The notes under the pieces are model-generated. The model did not search any database. It saw only the letters and a program-made list of their open reading frames with translations, and was not told the DNA's origin. A stretch of 64,000 nt of DNA from Vibrio azureus (GTDB lineage Bacteria; Pseudomonadota; Gammaproteobacteria; Enterobacterales; Vibrionaceae): contig NZ_CP018616.1 in the NCBI RefSeq assembly GCF_002849855.1, positions 1,736,001 through 1,800,000 on the forward strand, given 5' to 3'. A program made the translations under genes and the position numbers. Positions 8,882-18,300 of this stretch are shown here, piece by piece (positions within the stretch are counted from its first letter, which is position 1; each line of letters starts with the position of its first letter).

Positions 8882-10006
8882 ATGGGAAATTTTAAAATAA
8901 CTATCTTAAGTGCATTATCTATAAGCATGATCTCTTACCCTGCTCTTTCTGCAATAAACGAATCTTATGATGTATTATCATTGGAACTGTCCGCCGACCA
9001 TAATGAAGGTAATGGTGTGCCGATGCCTTTTTTTGCCAATGGCAGAATGCAATCTAAGTTAAATATTTCTGCTTCTTTTGGTGACCAATATGGTTCTCCT
9101 GTCAATGTAAGTACTGATGAGCTAAAGGCATCCATATCTTTCTATTTAAAAGGCGATGGTAGACTTTTAACTCAGGATAGAGACTGTACATTCGGCATCA
9201 ATTGCTGGGGTTTTACATATACACCAAATGAGTACGCACACCAAATGGGGGCATCCTCTGGCTACGGTAGAACATTACCACATTCACGAATCGGTTCACC
9301 GAACACAACAAAGCTCACTGCTTGGGTCTACACAAATGAAATTGCTCAGTTTAGACAAGTATGTGCACAAATAAAATTTGACGGTGGCAAAGTATACGAC
9401 AGCTGCCAACACCCACAAAATGAATCCGCGATTTATCAATCGGTTGAACCAAAAGTATACAATATCACTGAGTTTGCAGACATTGGAATGGGTGAAGAAG
9501 TTTGGAAAGAAACTAATTATGATGACTTCTATTTTTACCCTGCGGTAATACGAAACTTCTATATCACCCCAATGGACACTTCTGTCAAACTGGTCAATGT
9601 TTCAGTGGACAATGATGATGAAGCTCAACGAGACCAATTGTTCCTAAATGATACTTGGCTGGGTTGTCTCCCCCCTTGTGATGATGCATTCCGCTCTGTA
9701 AAAGGCTATATCTTTAAGCCAGGCTCTGAACGTACAGTGTCCGATCAATATGTTTTCAACAGCGCTGCGGGTGAAGGAAGAACCGCAACTTGGCGAGTAA
9801 ACCAAAAGTTGCGCTCACTAACGATAAGCCAGTTGTTGTATTCAAACATCAGTTCAAATACTGAGGAGAAACAACAAGAATACCGATTCACTGCTTTCGA
9901 CCAATACGGTAATAAAGCACCACTTAAAATTGTTTATCCTTTGAGTTCTCATAACGGTGGCGGTCAGAAATGGGATTACACCAAGTGGTTCCTAGCTGCT
10001 CAATAA
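8882..10006 (+). CDS. Secreted protein of unknown function upstream of the Rhs gene
   Basis: A 374-residue product with a Sec signal peptide (about residues 1-23, ending ALS-AINES). The mature region is rich in Tyr, Asn and Asp, beta-type in composition, and has cysteines clustered as CTFGINC and LGCLPPC, suggesting extracellular disulfides. I do not recognise a family. A 361-base gap with a repeat copy separates it from the Rhs gene, so co-transcription is uncertain, but both lie in the same low-GC accessory stretch. It could be a secreted partner of the Rhs pair or an unrelated orphan. The ribosome-binding site is weak. Confidence 0.7.
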   Translation: MGNFKITILSALSISMISYPALSAINESYDVLSLELSADHNEGNGVPMPFFANGRMQSKLNISASFGDQYGSPVNVSTDELKASISFYLKGDGRLLTQDRDCTFGINCWGFTYTPNEYAHQMGASSGYGRTLPHSRIGSPNTTKLTAWVYTNEIAQFRQVCAQIKFDGGKVYDSCQHPQNESAIYQSVEPKVYNITEFADIGMGEEVWKETNYDDFYFYPAVIRNFYITPMDTSVKLVNVSVDNDDEAQRDQLFLNDTWLGCLPPCDDAFRSVKGYIFKPGSERTVSDQYVFNSAAGEGRTATWRVNQKLRSLTISQLLYSNISSNTEEKQQEYRFTAFDQYGNKAPLKIVYPLSSHNGGGQKWDYTKWFLAAQ

Positions 10007-10367
10007 ACCTATTTTTATCCTCGTAGCCTCAACATGCTGTATTCAGAATACTCTGTATTAAGTCATTCGGTTATGTTTTAGGTTTTAAATCAAAGATTGC
10101 ATTATTTTAATAGAGCCACTAATTCCCTATTACTAGCAAATTAGAATCAACAAGGTTTAATTGCTTATTTGACTCTTAGAAGACAAGTCATAGTAGAAAA
10201 ATCGGTGGCCTATTTATACCCAAGTAACCTCAAGATGATGTGTTTAGATAGGCGACCTTTGCGAGCGTCTTACTTGGGTATATTCCGTTAAATATGCATT
10301 CATCTAGCAAGATTCATCAATAAGCAAATTCAGCTTATGCGCTTACTTTTTCTCTAAAGGACATAAT
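10007..10367. other. Intergenic leader of the Rhs gene
   Basis: This 361-base gap contains one repeat-family copy (10215-10282) and AT-rich flanks. A good ribosome-binding site (TAAAGGACATA) precedes the Rhs ATG at 10368. I see no other gene or clear terminator. Confidence 0.5.
10215..10282. repeat. Intergenic repeat, copy 4, with inverted ends
   Basis: Starts TATACCCAAGTAACCTCAAG and ends TTACTTGGGTATA, so the outer 13 or so bases form an inverted repeat around a variable centre. It lies upstream of the Rhs gene. Confidence 0.7.
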
Positions 10368-13300
10368 ATGTCAAATTGGATATCAAATGCATTTAACTTC
10401 GATACCTTTTGCTCTGGTGGTGTCGATCAAAGAACAAGAAGTTTCTCCTATCAAATATCCTTTGGTTCATTGGTTGGTAACTGGCTTAAAGGCCCTAACC
10501 TAGATATTTCACTGCTGTTTTCACCTTTCTCCAATGAGAATTTAGGTTTTGGTAAAGGCTGGAGATTAAACTTACCAAGATACGATATAACCAATAAACA
10601 ACTTTATTTAGCCAATGGCCAATCATATCGTGCTGAGCACTCCGCGAATAATAAAATCGTCCTTCGCTACAAGAAGCTAAATGACTTCTCTGTCTCTGTA
10701 GAGTCCAACGGTTATTTAATCACTTATAAAAACGGCCGACAGGATCGCTTCAACCAATATGGAAACTTGGTAAAAATTACTCAGAGCGATGGCCATGCGT
10801 TGCATTTTTATTGGTTAAGTTCAGGCCAAAATCAATATTTAAGTAAGATCTGGGATGATAGGACATCAAGAAACACGCCTCTTCTTCATATTGATTACGT
10901 CAGTGCAGGTCGTGTTAACGTTTTTACCAATGTTGATAGTACGCACGCGGCTTATTTTAGTCTGATCATCAATAATGGAAAATTAGTTCAGTATAACTTA
11001 GCCGATAGAAATGGCTCTTTTGGCTTTGGTTATGAGCAACTTGGATTGCATAACGTTATTTCCCGGGTGACTCATCCATGTGGAATGGAAGAGCGGTTGA
11101 CTCATGACAGTCGTGGTATAAAAGTCACCAATACAACCTACTTGCCAGCGGTCACCTTACATCGTGTGATCACGCGCAATTCTCCTATCATTTCGACCAA
11201 TTACGGGCCAATAGGAACCGATACTCGCAACTTTATGGGCTTCGGTGTCGCTGGGGGCCAATTGAGTGAGGGGCTGGATAACTTGCTCGAACGTGGTTAC
11301 GAATATACCTATCGCGTGCAAAAGACAGAGAATGATGGCACTCGAACGATACAAACCTATAATCAATTTCACCTATTAGTGGAAGAAGCTAGGATTGTTA
11401 ACAACAAAGTCGTTTATCAAAGAACGCTCAGCTACCCTGCTCAAAACAACCTTTCTTTTTCTGCACAACCCGCTCAATACGCACTCATTCATACTGAAAC
11501 AAATAGGTGGCAAGATGGCGCAGACAGCCACAGTCAGCAAAGAGTTTGGGAATACGATACTTTTGGTAACTTACTCTCTTTTTCTGATGAAAATAATATC
11601 AAAGAAAGTTACGAGTATTATTCTGCGAGTGGCGAAATAGGCTGTCCCGCTTCGCCGTCAGGTATACCTCATTTTCTAAAAAGCAGACGTTTACAAAGTC
11701 GCTCAGAAACCAAAACCATCAGTTATGAATACATGACATTTAATGGCTGGAACAATCACAAGGTTGTCTTACTGAGTGCAGAACTTTCCCCTTCTCGTTA
11801 TCAGACAAACTACGATTACCATGATAATCACACTACCTCTCACTCATTGGGTCGTGTTAAATCCATCAAGCATAACCTCTTTGATGCAACGGGAACCTAT
11901 ATCAGAACCTCAACTTATGACTATGCCTTAGAGCGAGACACTCTGGCCGAACACGAACAACTCATTAATCATGACGGAACTCAAACTCACTTAACGCTTG
12001 CACACTTCTTAGATATTGGTCTGTTGGCTTATCAAGTTGATTCCGATGGTGTTCGTTGCTCATACACTTACGATGCTCTACGTCGTAATACACAAGAAAC
12101 CCTTGATGATAAGCTTTCGCGTTCTTATCAGTACTCTTTCGACAGCGCTAGAGCACGTCAGATCATGGTGTTAACTGACTGTAATGGCAATATCAGCGAA
12201 CAAAGTTGGGATGGCCAAGGCAGAGAACTTGAAGCGAAATTAGGCACTAATACGGTTTGGACTAAACAATACGATAACCTAGGTCGTCTGTTAAGTAAGA
12301 CCAGCTTCGACCAACTGCCAGATAAAAATCGCAGATTAATGACGGTAGCCCAAACAGAGACTTATGAATATGACCAATGGAACCAAGTCGAAGCGATTTT
12401 ATTGCCTAATGGCAAACGTCGAGTTGAATCGAATAATCTCGCCACACAACAAAAAATTCAGGGCATAGAAGGGCTAGAACTTTCAATTAGCCACCTGAAT
12501 AGCTGGGGGCTTGTAGAAAAAAAACAACAAGGTGAACATACTTGGGTTAACCAATATGATGACTGGGGCCGCCTAGAAACAGAAACCAACCCACTTAATC
12601 AGTCTAAACACTATCAATATGACCGATTTGATCGTGCCACTAAGATCACTCAGACCGATGGTTCCATACACGATATTACTTATGCACCTCATACTGATCA
12701 GACTCAAGTCATTGAGCTGAAGATCGATAATAAGGTGATCGGAAAACGTGATATTGATGGTTTAGGTCGCGCACAAAACCTCTACCGAGGATCAAGCTCA
12801 ACCCCGTCTTTGGAGTGGACTTACAATGATAGCAGTAACCTCCCCGCGACAGAACGCAGTCTAGCTGGTCCTGTGAGGGAGTTTACTCGAGATACCAAAC
12901 TTGGCGTTCTGGGAGCAAAAGAATCTGGAAGTGATATTACCCTTTATGAACACGATCCAAATACGGGATTACCGACTGGAAGTCGCGATAGCAAGGGCAA
13001 TAAAACAACGCTCAGTTACACCACAACCGGTTTGCCAGAATTTGAAAATAACAATGGTCAAATTCGCCAATATCATTACTCCTATGGTGGGGTTATCACG
13101 GCGGTGACAAGCGATAACGAAAACCGCCAATTTAGCTACGACTCTTTGGGTCGACTGGTTCAAATAAGCACCCCTGACAACAAAATTGAGTTTGAATATG
13201 ATGAGTTTGCTCGAGTAAACCTCGAACGACTCGTGACGAACAATGCTACCCAGATTACCGAGATCGAGTGGGATGCAAGAAACCATGAAGTTCATCGTGC

Positions 13301-14057
13301 TGTTGCATTAAATGATGTGTACATCTTTGAACAAACGCAAGACTATGACTCTCTCGGGCTCCTTCGATCGCGTAAAAAAGCGTGTTCCGAATTTGGCGAT
13401 CTGACTGAAACCTATCACTATGATGCGCAGGCACAGTTGAAAAAAGTTGAGTTTTCGGGTAACGCCCCACTGAGTGACTGGTCACAACCGATTAAATCGC
13501 TAGAGTGGACATATGACTCGCTTGGCAACATGCTTACGCAACATTGTATTGCAGTCAATGGCAATGACTTTGCTCAATACTACTATGAGTCAGAAGACCC
13601 GAGTCAGCTTACTCGAATTACCCATACTCACCCACAATTGCAACGTGAAATCACGCTTCGCTATGACCTAAATGGCAACATGCTTAGGGACGCAGAAGGT
13701 CGAGAGCTTAGCTACGATAACTTCGACAAGCTGAACAGTGTCACCGCAGATCAAGTCCAATGGCACTATCGATATGACAGTAATGATCGCTTAATAGAGC
13801 AAAGATCCGATACTAAAAGCCGCCACTTCGAATATTTATGGGGTGATATTTCAGCAATACAAGAAGATGGCCAAATAACACAATATATCTCCCATGAAGG
13901 TGCGCCAAAATGGTCACAGCAAGGTGAGAACACATCATTATTAGCCACTGATCAAAATGGTTCTGTGATTGCCTCCAATCAATCTGATGGAACCCATACC
14001 ATGTACCGTTACTCTCCATTTGGTCAACGTGAACAAGCAGGAAAGACATATGAATAA
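10368..14057 (+). CDS. Rhs/YD-repeat protein lacking its C-terminal core
   Basis: A 1229-residue RHS-repeat protein of the kind that builds a beta-cocoon around a C-terminal toxin. The N-terminus (GGVDQRTRSFSYQISFGSL, then SPFSNENLGFGKGW) is typical of non-PAAR, TccC-like Rhs proteins. Many YD motifs follow (YEYDTFGN, YDALRR, YDNLGRLLSK, YDSLGRLVQI, YDLNGN). It has no signal peptide, PAAR domain or VgrG domain. It stops right after MYRYSPFGQREQAGKTYE, whereas Rhs proteins normally continue into the conserved GxxGEWLDP...GYR core and DPxG boundary. Those elements are present in the next gene, which starts inside the last codons (8-base overlap) in the +1 frame. A clear ribosome-binding site, AAAGGA, precedes the ATG. 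Confidence 0.9.
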   Translation: MSNWISNAFNFDTFCSGGVDQRTRSFSYQISFGSLVGNWLKGPNLDISLLFSPFSNENLGFGKGWRLNLPRYDITNKQLYLANGQSYRAEHSANNKIVLRYKKLNDFSVSVESNGYLITYKNGRQDRFNQYGNLVKITQSDGHALHFYWLSSGQNQYLSKIWDDRTSRNTPLLHIDYVSAGRVNVFTNVDSTHAAYFSLIINNGKLVQYNLADRNGSFGFGYEQLGLHNVISRVTHPCGMEERLTHDSRGIKVTNTTYLPAVTLHRVITRNSPIISTNYGPIGTDTRNFMGFGVAGGQLSEGLDNLLERGYEYTYRVQKTENDGTRTIQTYNQFHLLVEEARIVNNKVVYQRTLSYPAQNNLSFSAQPAQYALIHTETNRWQDGADSHSQQRVWEYDTFGNLLSFSDENNIKESYEYYSASGEIGCPASPSGIPHFLKSRRLQSRSETKTISYEYMTFNGWNNHKVVLLSAELSPSRYQTNYDYHDNHTTSHSLGRVKSIKHNLFDATGTYIRTSTYDYALERDTLAEHEQLINHDGTQTHLTLAHFLDIGLLAYQVDSDGVRCSYTYDALRRNTQETLDDKLSRSYQYSFDSARARQIMVLTDCNGNISEQSWDGQGRELEAKLGTNTVWTKQYDNLGRLLSKTSFDQLPDKNRRLMTVAQTETYEYDQWNQVEAILLPNGKRRVESNNLATQQKIQGIEGLELSISHLNSWGLVEKKQQGEHTWVNQYDDWGRLETETNPLNQSKHYQYDRFDRATKITQTDGSIHDITYAPHTDQTQVIELKIDNKVIGKRDIDGLGRAQNLYRGSSSTPSLEWTYNDSSNLPATERSLAGPVREFTRDTKLGVLGAKESGSDITLYEHDPNTGLPTGSRDSKGNKTTLSYTTTGLPEFENNNGQIRQYHYSYGGVITAVTSDNENRQFSYDSLGRLVQISTPDNKIEFEYDEFARVNLERLVTNNATQITEIEWDARNHEVHRAVALNDVYIFEQTQDYDSLGLLRSRKKACSEFGDLTETYHYDAQAQLKKVEFSGNAPLSDWSQPIKSLEWTYDSLGNMLTQHCIAVNGNDFAQYYYESEDPSQLTRITHTHPQLQREITLRYDLNGNMLRDAEGRELSYDNFDKLNSVTADQVQWHYRYDSNDRLIEQRSDTKSRHFEYLWGDISAIQEDGQITQYISHEGAPKWSQQGENTSLLATDQNGSVIASNQSDGTHTMYRYSPFGQREQAGKTYE

Positions 14058-15195
14058 TAAAGATTCTGTATTCATCAAACCTCTCAATCGACGCGAGTTT
14101 TTGATTAAAATTGGTCAAACTACAGCCGTGGCTGGCGGTGTCTCCCTGCTGCCGACTTCAGTGCGTTTAGCCATGGCTCAATCCATGACTAGCCTAAACA
14201 CACAACTCGGTTTTAATGGAGAATGGCTCGATCCAATCCTAAATGGTTACCACTTAGGTCAAGGGTATCGCGTCTATCAGCCAAGTCTTATGCGCTTTAA
14301 TGCCCCAGATAGCCTAGCGCCGTTTGGTGAAGGTGTTCATAACGCTTATGCCTATTGCCACAATGATCCGATCAATTTCACCGATCCCAGTGGACACCTC
14401 GACATCAAAAAAATAATATTTGGTGTGTTCGGTGTGATTACAGGCATTATTGGCATTGCCCTAGCGGCCCCATCAGGTGGTTCAAGTATGCTGCTGGCTG
14501 CTGGTATCATTAGCGGTGTTGCCGGGATAGCAGGTAGCTCACTTCAAATCGCTTCGGGTGCCATTGATGATGGCAAGATATCACGTCAACTCGATATGGC
14601 TACCGTAGCATTTGATGTCCTTGGTGTGATCAGTAGCGGTTACTCTGCTTACAAATCGATACAGAATATACGCTGGGTTCGGGCTGGCGGGGCGCTTGAA
14701 GATGTCACACAGCCAGGTCTTGCTAGCCAACTCATTAAAAAGCTAAAGCCTTCTAACGAGTACAACCTACAATGGGCTCAAAAGACCAATCCAGCCATGC
14801 GACTTGGGCGTAGCGAAGGGAATGTTATTGCAACTAAAATCACTCAAGGTGGTAAAACGTTAACCTATACCCCGCCTCCCATACATGGGGGATATACCAA
14901 AATCTTATTAGGTCAAGTAAAAGTCGGGCCGAGAGGCTTTACTATTTACAAGAGCATTACCACTGCACAGTCGATCGCTGGCCTTATCTCAAAAACTGTG
15001 TCTACCATTCCTGGAAGGTTTGCAAATAAAGCCGCGATTACCGTTGCAGGTGATACAGCGGAAGCAGTGACTGAAGGACGAAATATAAACCCTATTGCGA
15101 TGAAAACCCAAATGGCGTCATTGGAGGAAACTCGTCAAAGAATAAAACTCTGTCAAGAAGCCCAGCAAAGAGTAAGGCAACTGCCTCTGTCTTAA
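14050..15195 (+). CDS. Tat-signal protein carrying the missing Rhs core and a C-terminal effector-like region
   Basis: A 381-residue product starting at an ATG that overlaps the end of the Rhs gene (ATGAATAA), with CAGGAAAGACAT as ribosome-binding site. Residues 1-43 form a twin-arginine signal: NRREFLIK, an apolar stretch (TTAVAGGVSLLP) and AMA before the likely cleavage site. Residues about 52-116 are the canonical Rhs core C-terminus (LGFNGEWLDP, LGQGYRVYQPSLMRF, NAYAYCHNDPINFTDPSGH), including the P-x4-DPxG boundary linked to autocleavage. Next come two Gly/Ala-rich hydrophobic segments (about 122-160) and about 200 residues I cannot assign to a toxin family. No immunity-type gene follows on this strand. 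Export by Tat is inferred. Confidence 0.85.
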   Translation: MNNKDSVFIKPLNRREFLIKIGQTTAVAGGVSLLPTSVRLAMAQSMTSLNTQLGFNGEWLDPILNGYHLGQGYRVYQPSLMRFNAPDSLAPFGEGVHNAYAYCHNDPINFTDPSGHLDIKKIIFGVFGVITGIIGIALAAPSGGSSMLLAAGIISGVAGIAGSSLQIASGAIDDGKISRQLDMATVAFDVLGVISSGYSAYKSIQNIRWVRAGGALEDVTQPGLASQLIKKLKPSNEYNLQWAQKTNPAMRLGRSEGNVIATKITQGGKTLTYTPPPIHGGYTKILLGQVKVGPRGFTIYKSITTAQSIAGLISKTVSTIPGRFANKAAITVAGDTAEAVTEGRNINPIAMKTQMASLEETRQRIKLCQEAQQRVRQLPLS

Positions 15196-15237
15196 AGTCA
15201 TGGAAGGTGCATAGTTAAAAGCACCTCAATATAAACT

Positions 15238-15262
15238 CGCTCCTTCTAATCTTGAAGGAGCG
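15238..15262. terminator. Hairpin between convergent genes
   Basis: CGCTCCTTC-TAATCTT-GAAGGAGCG is a perfect 9-bp stem just downstream of the Tat/Rhs-core gene and ahead of the stop of the convergent lipoprotein gene. No T-run follows on either strand, so it may act as an RNA-stabilising hairpin instead of an intrinsic terminator. Confidence 0.45.
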
Positions 15263-15351
15263 AAGCGATCATAAACTACAGTTTTTAAGATTTAAAAGAC
15301 TGATTTCTAAAATACTCTCAAGTCAAACAGGACTTTGATAGTATTGAATTA

Positions 15352-18300
15352 CTAATCGTTGTTACATTCTGGTGCTGGTGCCTGCCCAGCAATAGGTAAA
15401 TCAGAATTTTGTGAAGCACTGCCTGCTATGAAGCTTGTTGGTTTACTTGTTAGGTTAATCCAATTCCAGCAAGTAAGATCTTGGTCAAATTGGTTTGCGT
15501 AAAAAAACATGTATGACAATTCATTTTTAAATTCTGGCTTTACTTTCCAATTACCTATGTCTTGATTAAAAGCTAATGAACTTTGGAACATAGATGTCAT
15601 ATCTTTTACATTCGAGACATCCCAAGAAGAAATATCTTGATTGAAGAATTTCATATTCATAAACATACTGCTCATATTTTCCACACTTCCTGTATTCCAA
15701 CTATTCAAAGGCTGAGCAAAATTTGAGGCATGATTAAATGTACTATTCATGTTTACCACATTATCTGTGCTCCAATTATCTAACGGCTGATTAAAAATAA
15801 AAGCATCATGAAAAACATCAGCAAAACTTGTAACTTGTGCGGTAATCCAATTATTAATAGGTTGATTAAATGAGTGAGCTCTATTAAATATACCTGATAT
15901 CATTAACGTTTGTTCAGGACTCAACGACATACCAGGGACAACATTACCATTCCAAAGAGGTTTGCCGGCATTATTAAAACTTTCAGCCCCATAGAACATA
16001 TTTGACATATTTGTTACACGACTCATATCCCAGTTACTGATATCCTGATTGAAACTTCTCGCATTACTAAACATACCAGACGTATCGATTAGGTTGGAAC
16101 TTGGTCCTTTGTCATCATTCCACAAGGGTATACCCCCATTATTAAAACCTTGCGCACCACTGAACATATCTTTCATCGTAGTGACATTGGAAACATCCCA
16201 GTTACTTAAATTACGATTGAAACCTGTATCATTCGGTTTATCAGAAGTATTAGTAAACATGCCTTCCATCGACGTGACATTTGAGACATCCCATGACTCA
16301 ATGCCTTTGTTATTAAACTGTTTATTTCCCCTAAACATATGAGACATGTTCGTTACATTATGTGTCACCCAACCAGACACATCACCATTGAAAAAATCTG
16401 GATTGGAATTGAATTTTACTAGTTGCTCTTCATCATAATATTCTCGATTAAACAAGTTACTCATATCTGTCACACATGTCGTATCAATTTTAATTTGATC
16501 ATTTACCAACCAATTTATAATTAATGGATGGTGAATCGTCGTATTCGTTACCGCCCACACCTCTTGCCCGGGTGGATAGGCTGGTACTGGGCTATCTACA
16601 GTCCAACTTTGATCAACTTTGATCAGTTGATTACCAGACTCAACGCAAACTGGATTTGAGTTAAGTGCTACTTCAAGATTAAAACGGCAAAAATCAAGAA
16701 GCGGAGTGGTCTTAAACGTCCCCTCATTTTCAGACAAGTCACTTAATGGGGCTGATTCAATCCCACAAGACGCTTCATTGTAATAACTAATCGACGAAAA
16801 TTCATAACCGGGAGCGACTTTAACAGTAAATTCCACTTGGCTACCTTTCACAATCTCAGCGTTATTACCGCTAGCACTTGTCACCTCTGAACCGTTAAAA
16901 ATCTTGGTAATATTCATCTCTCCATGACCACCGCTATTGAAATGGACATCGTAAATTTTTTCAAATAGCACCGAGATTTGGCATGACTCATAAATATCAT
17001 CGGTTATGTAGTCGGTCGCATTCTTGGGGTTAAAATCATTCGACATCACAGACACACTGCACGTGTCACCCGTAACTGATTTTATCCGGCTAAACATCGT
17101 TGTTGGATTCACATTGAAAGTAACCGCTTCTCCTGCATTAGGGTAAACAAAGCTTTTCGAGACTGTACCTTTTACTTCTCCAGCGACATTGATTCTGACA
17201 CCGATAATATCCTCAGGCTCTTGTATCGCACTGTCGAAAGTGCCAAAACCCACATTCACTTCACAGTCGTCCTGCAGGTTGTTTATCGCATAGGTTGTCG
17301 CTGTGGTGATATCCCCATCATCACCTTCGGCAGGCTCTGCCTTACAGGTTTCATTTCCTAAATGCACCGGAACGCTTTCAACACTGTCAATACGTTGCCC
17401 TGCTAGTGGCGTCACGGTAAATTCAATGTCTGAGCCTTTTTCTGCGTAAAAATGGTTCGGGTTAATGCTGCCACCACTGTTGGCGTTAAAACTCACTTTG
17501 ACATGCTCGACCGTGTTAATCGGGTCATTGTCTGTCATCTGAAAAAAGGTCACCTTGATGCCACAATTGCCCGACACATTGCGTACCATGTATTCCGTTG
17601 ACTGGGTAGGAATATCATCATCACCTGATGCAACAACAGGTTGGCATTTCCATCCACCTAAACTTACCAGTGTGCTTTCGACTTTCCCAATACGATAATT
17701 CGGCTCAGGACTCACGGTAAATGACACATCATTGCCTTGTTTAACATGAAAGTTTTGCGTCGAGGCTGTGCCTCCTTCACCTGGGTTAATGATCACATCG
17801 TACATCGGTATCAGAGAAGCATTATCTTTTTCAGTAAAAGAGACACTCATCGAGCAATTCTGTTCAACAGGGTCGATGATAAACGTTCGTAGCTCTCCCT
17901 CTTGGCTCTCCATGGTGGCGGTACAGTTTCCTTCCAAGGCCTCAAATCGGTACCCCTCATTTGGGATTGCCGTAAATTTAACTGGCTCGCCTTGTAAAAC
18001 GTACTTGCTCAGTGGATCAACGCTGCCCTCCCCAGTTACACTCGCTTCAAAATGGTAAATGGGTGTCAGTCCAACATTACTTTTCTTAATAAAACTCACA
18101 TTCATTTCACAGTTTTTATTTAACGGACCAATACTATATTTTCGCTTGTCTTCATCAACGGCAATAAAGTCTACTAGACAATCACCGGAAACGCTGTCCA
18201 ACCGAAAACCATCATCTGGAATAGCGTCAAAATTAACGAACGCTCCTGCGAGTTCAGTCTGCATACTTGGTGTTACCTCACCGTCACCTTGGGCATTAAC

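Noticed and set aside
13969..14049. N-terminal extension of the Tat/Rhs-core gene upstream of 14050
   Set aside because: The extension lies inside the Rhs gene in another frame. The ATG at 14050 has a good ribosome-binding site and gives a proper Tat signal at the N-terminus.
10368..14057. Rhs gene as a type VI secretion cargo
   Set aside because: No PAAR, VgrG, DUF4123 or EagR-like gene or domain is visible in or around it.
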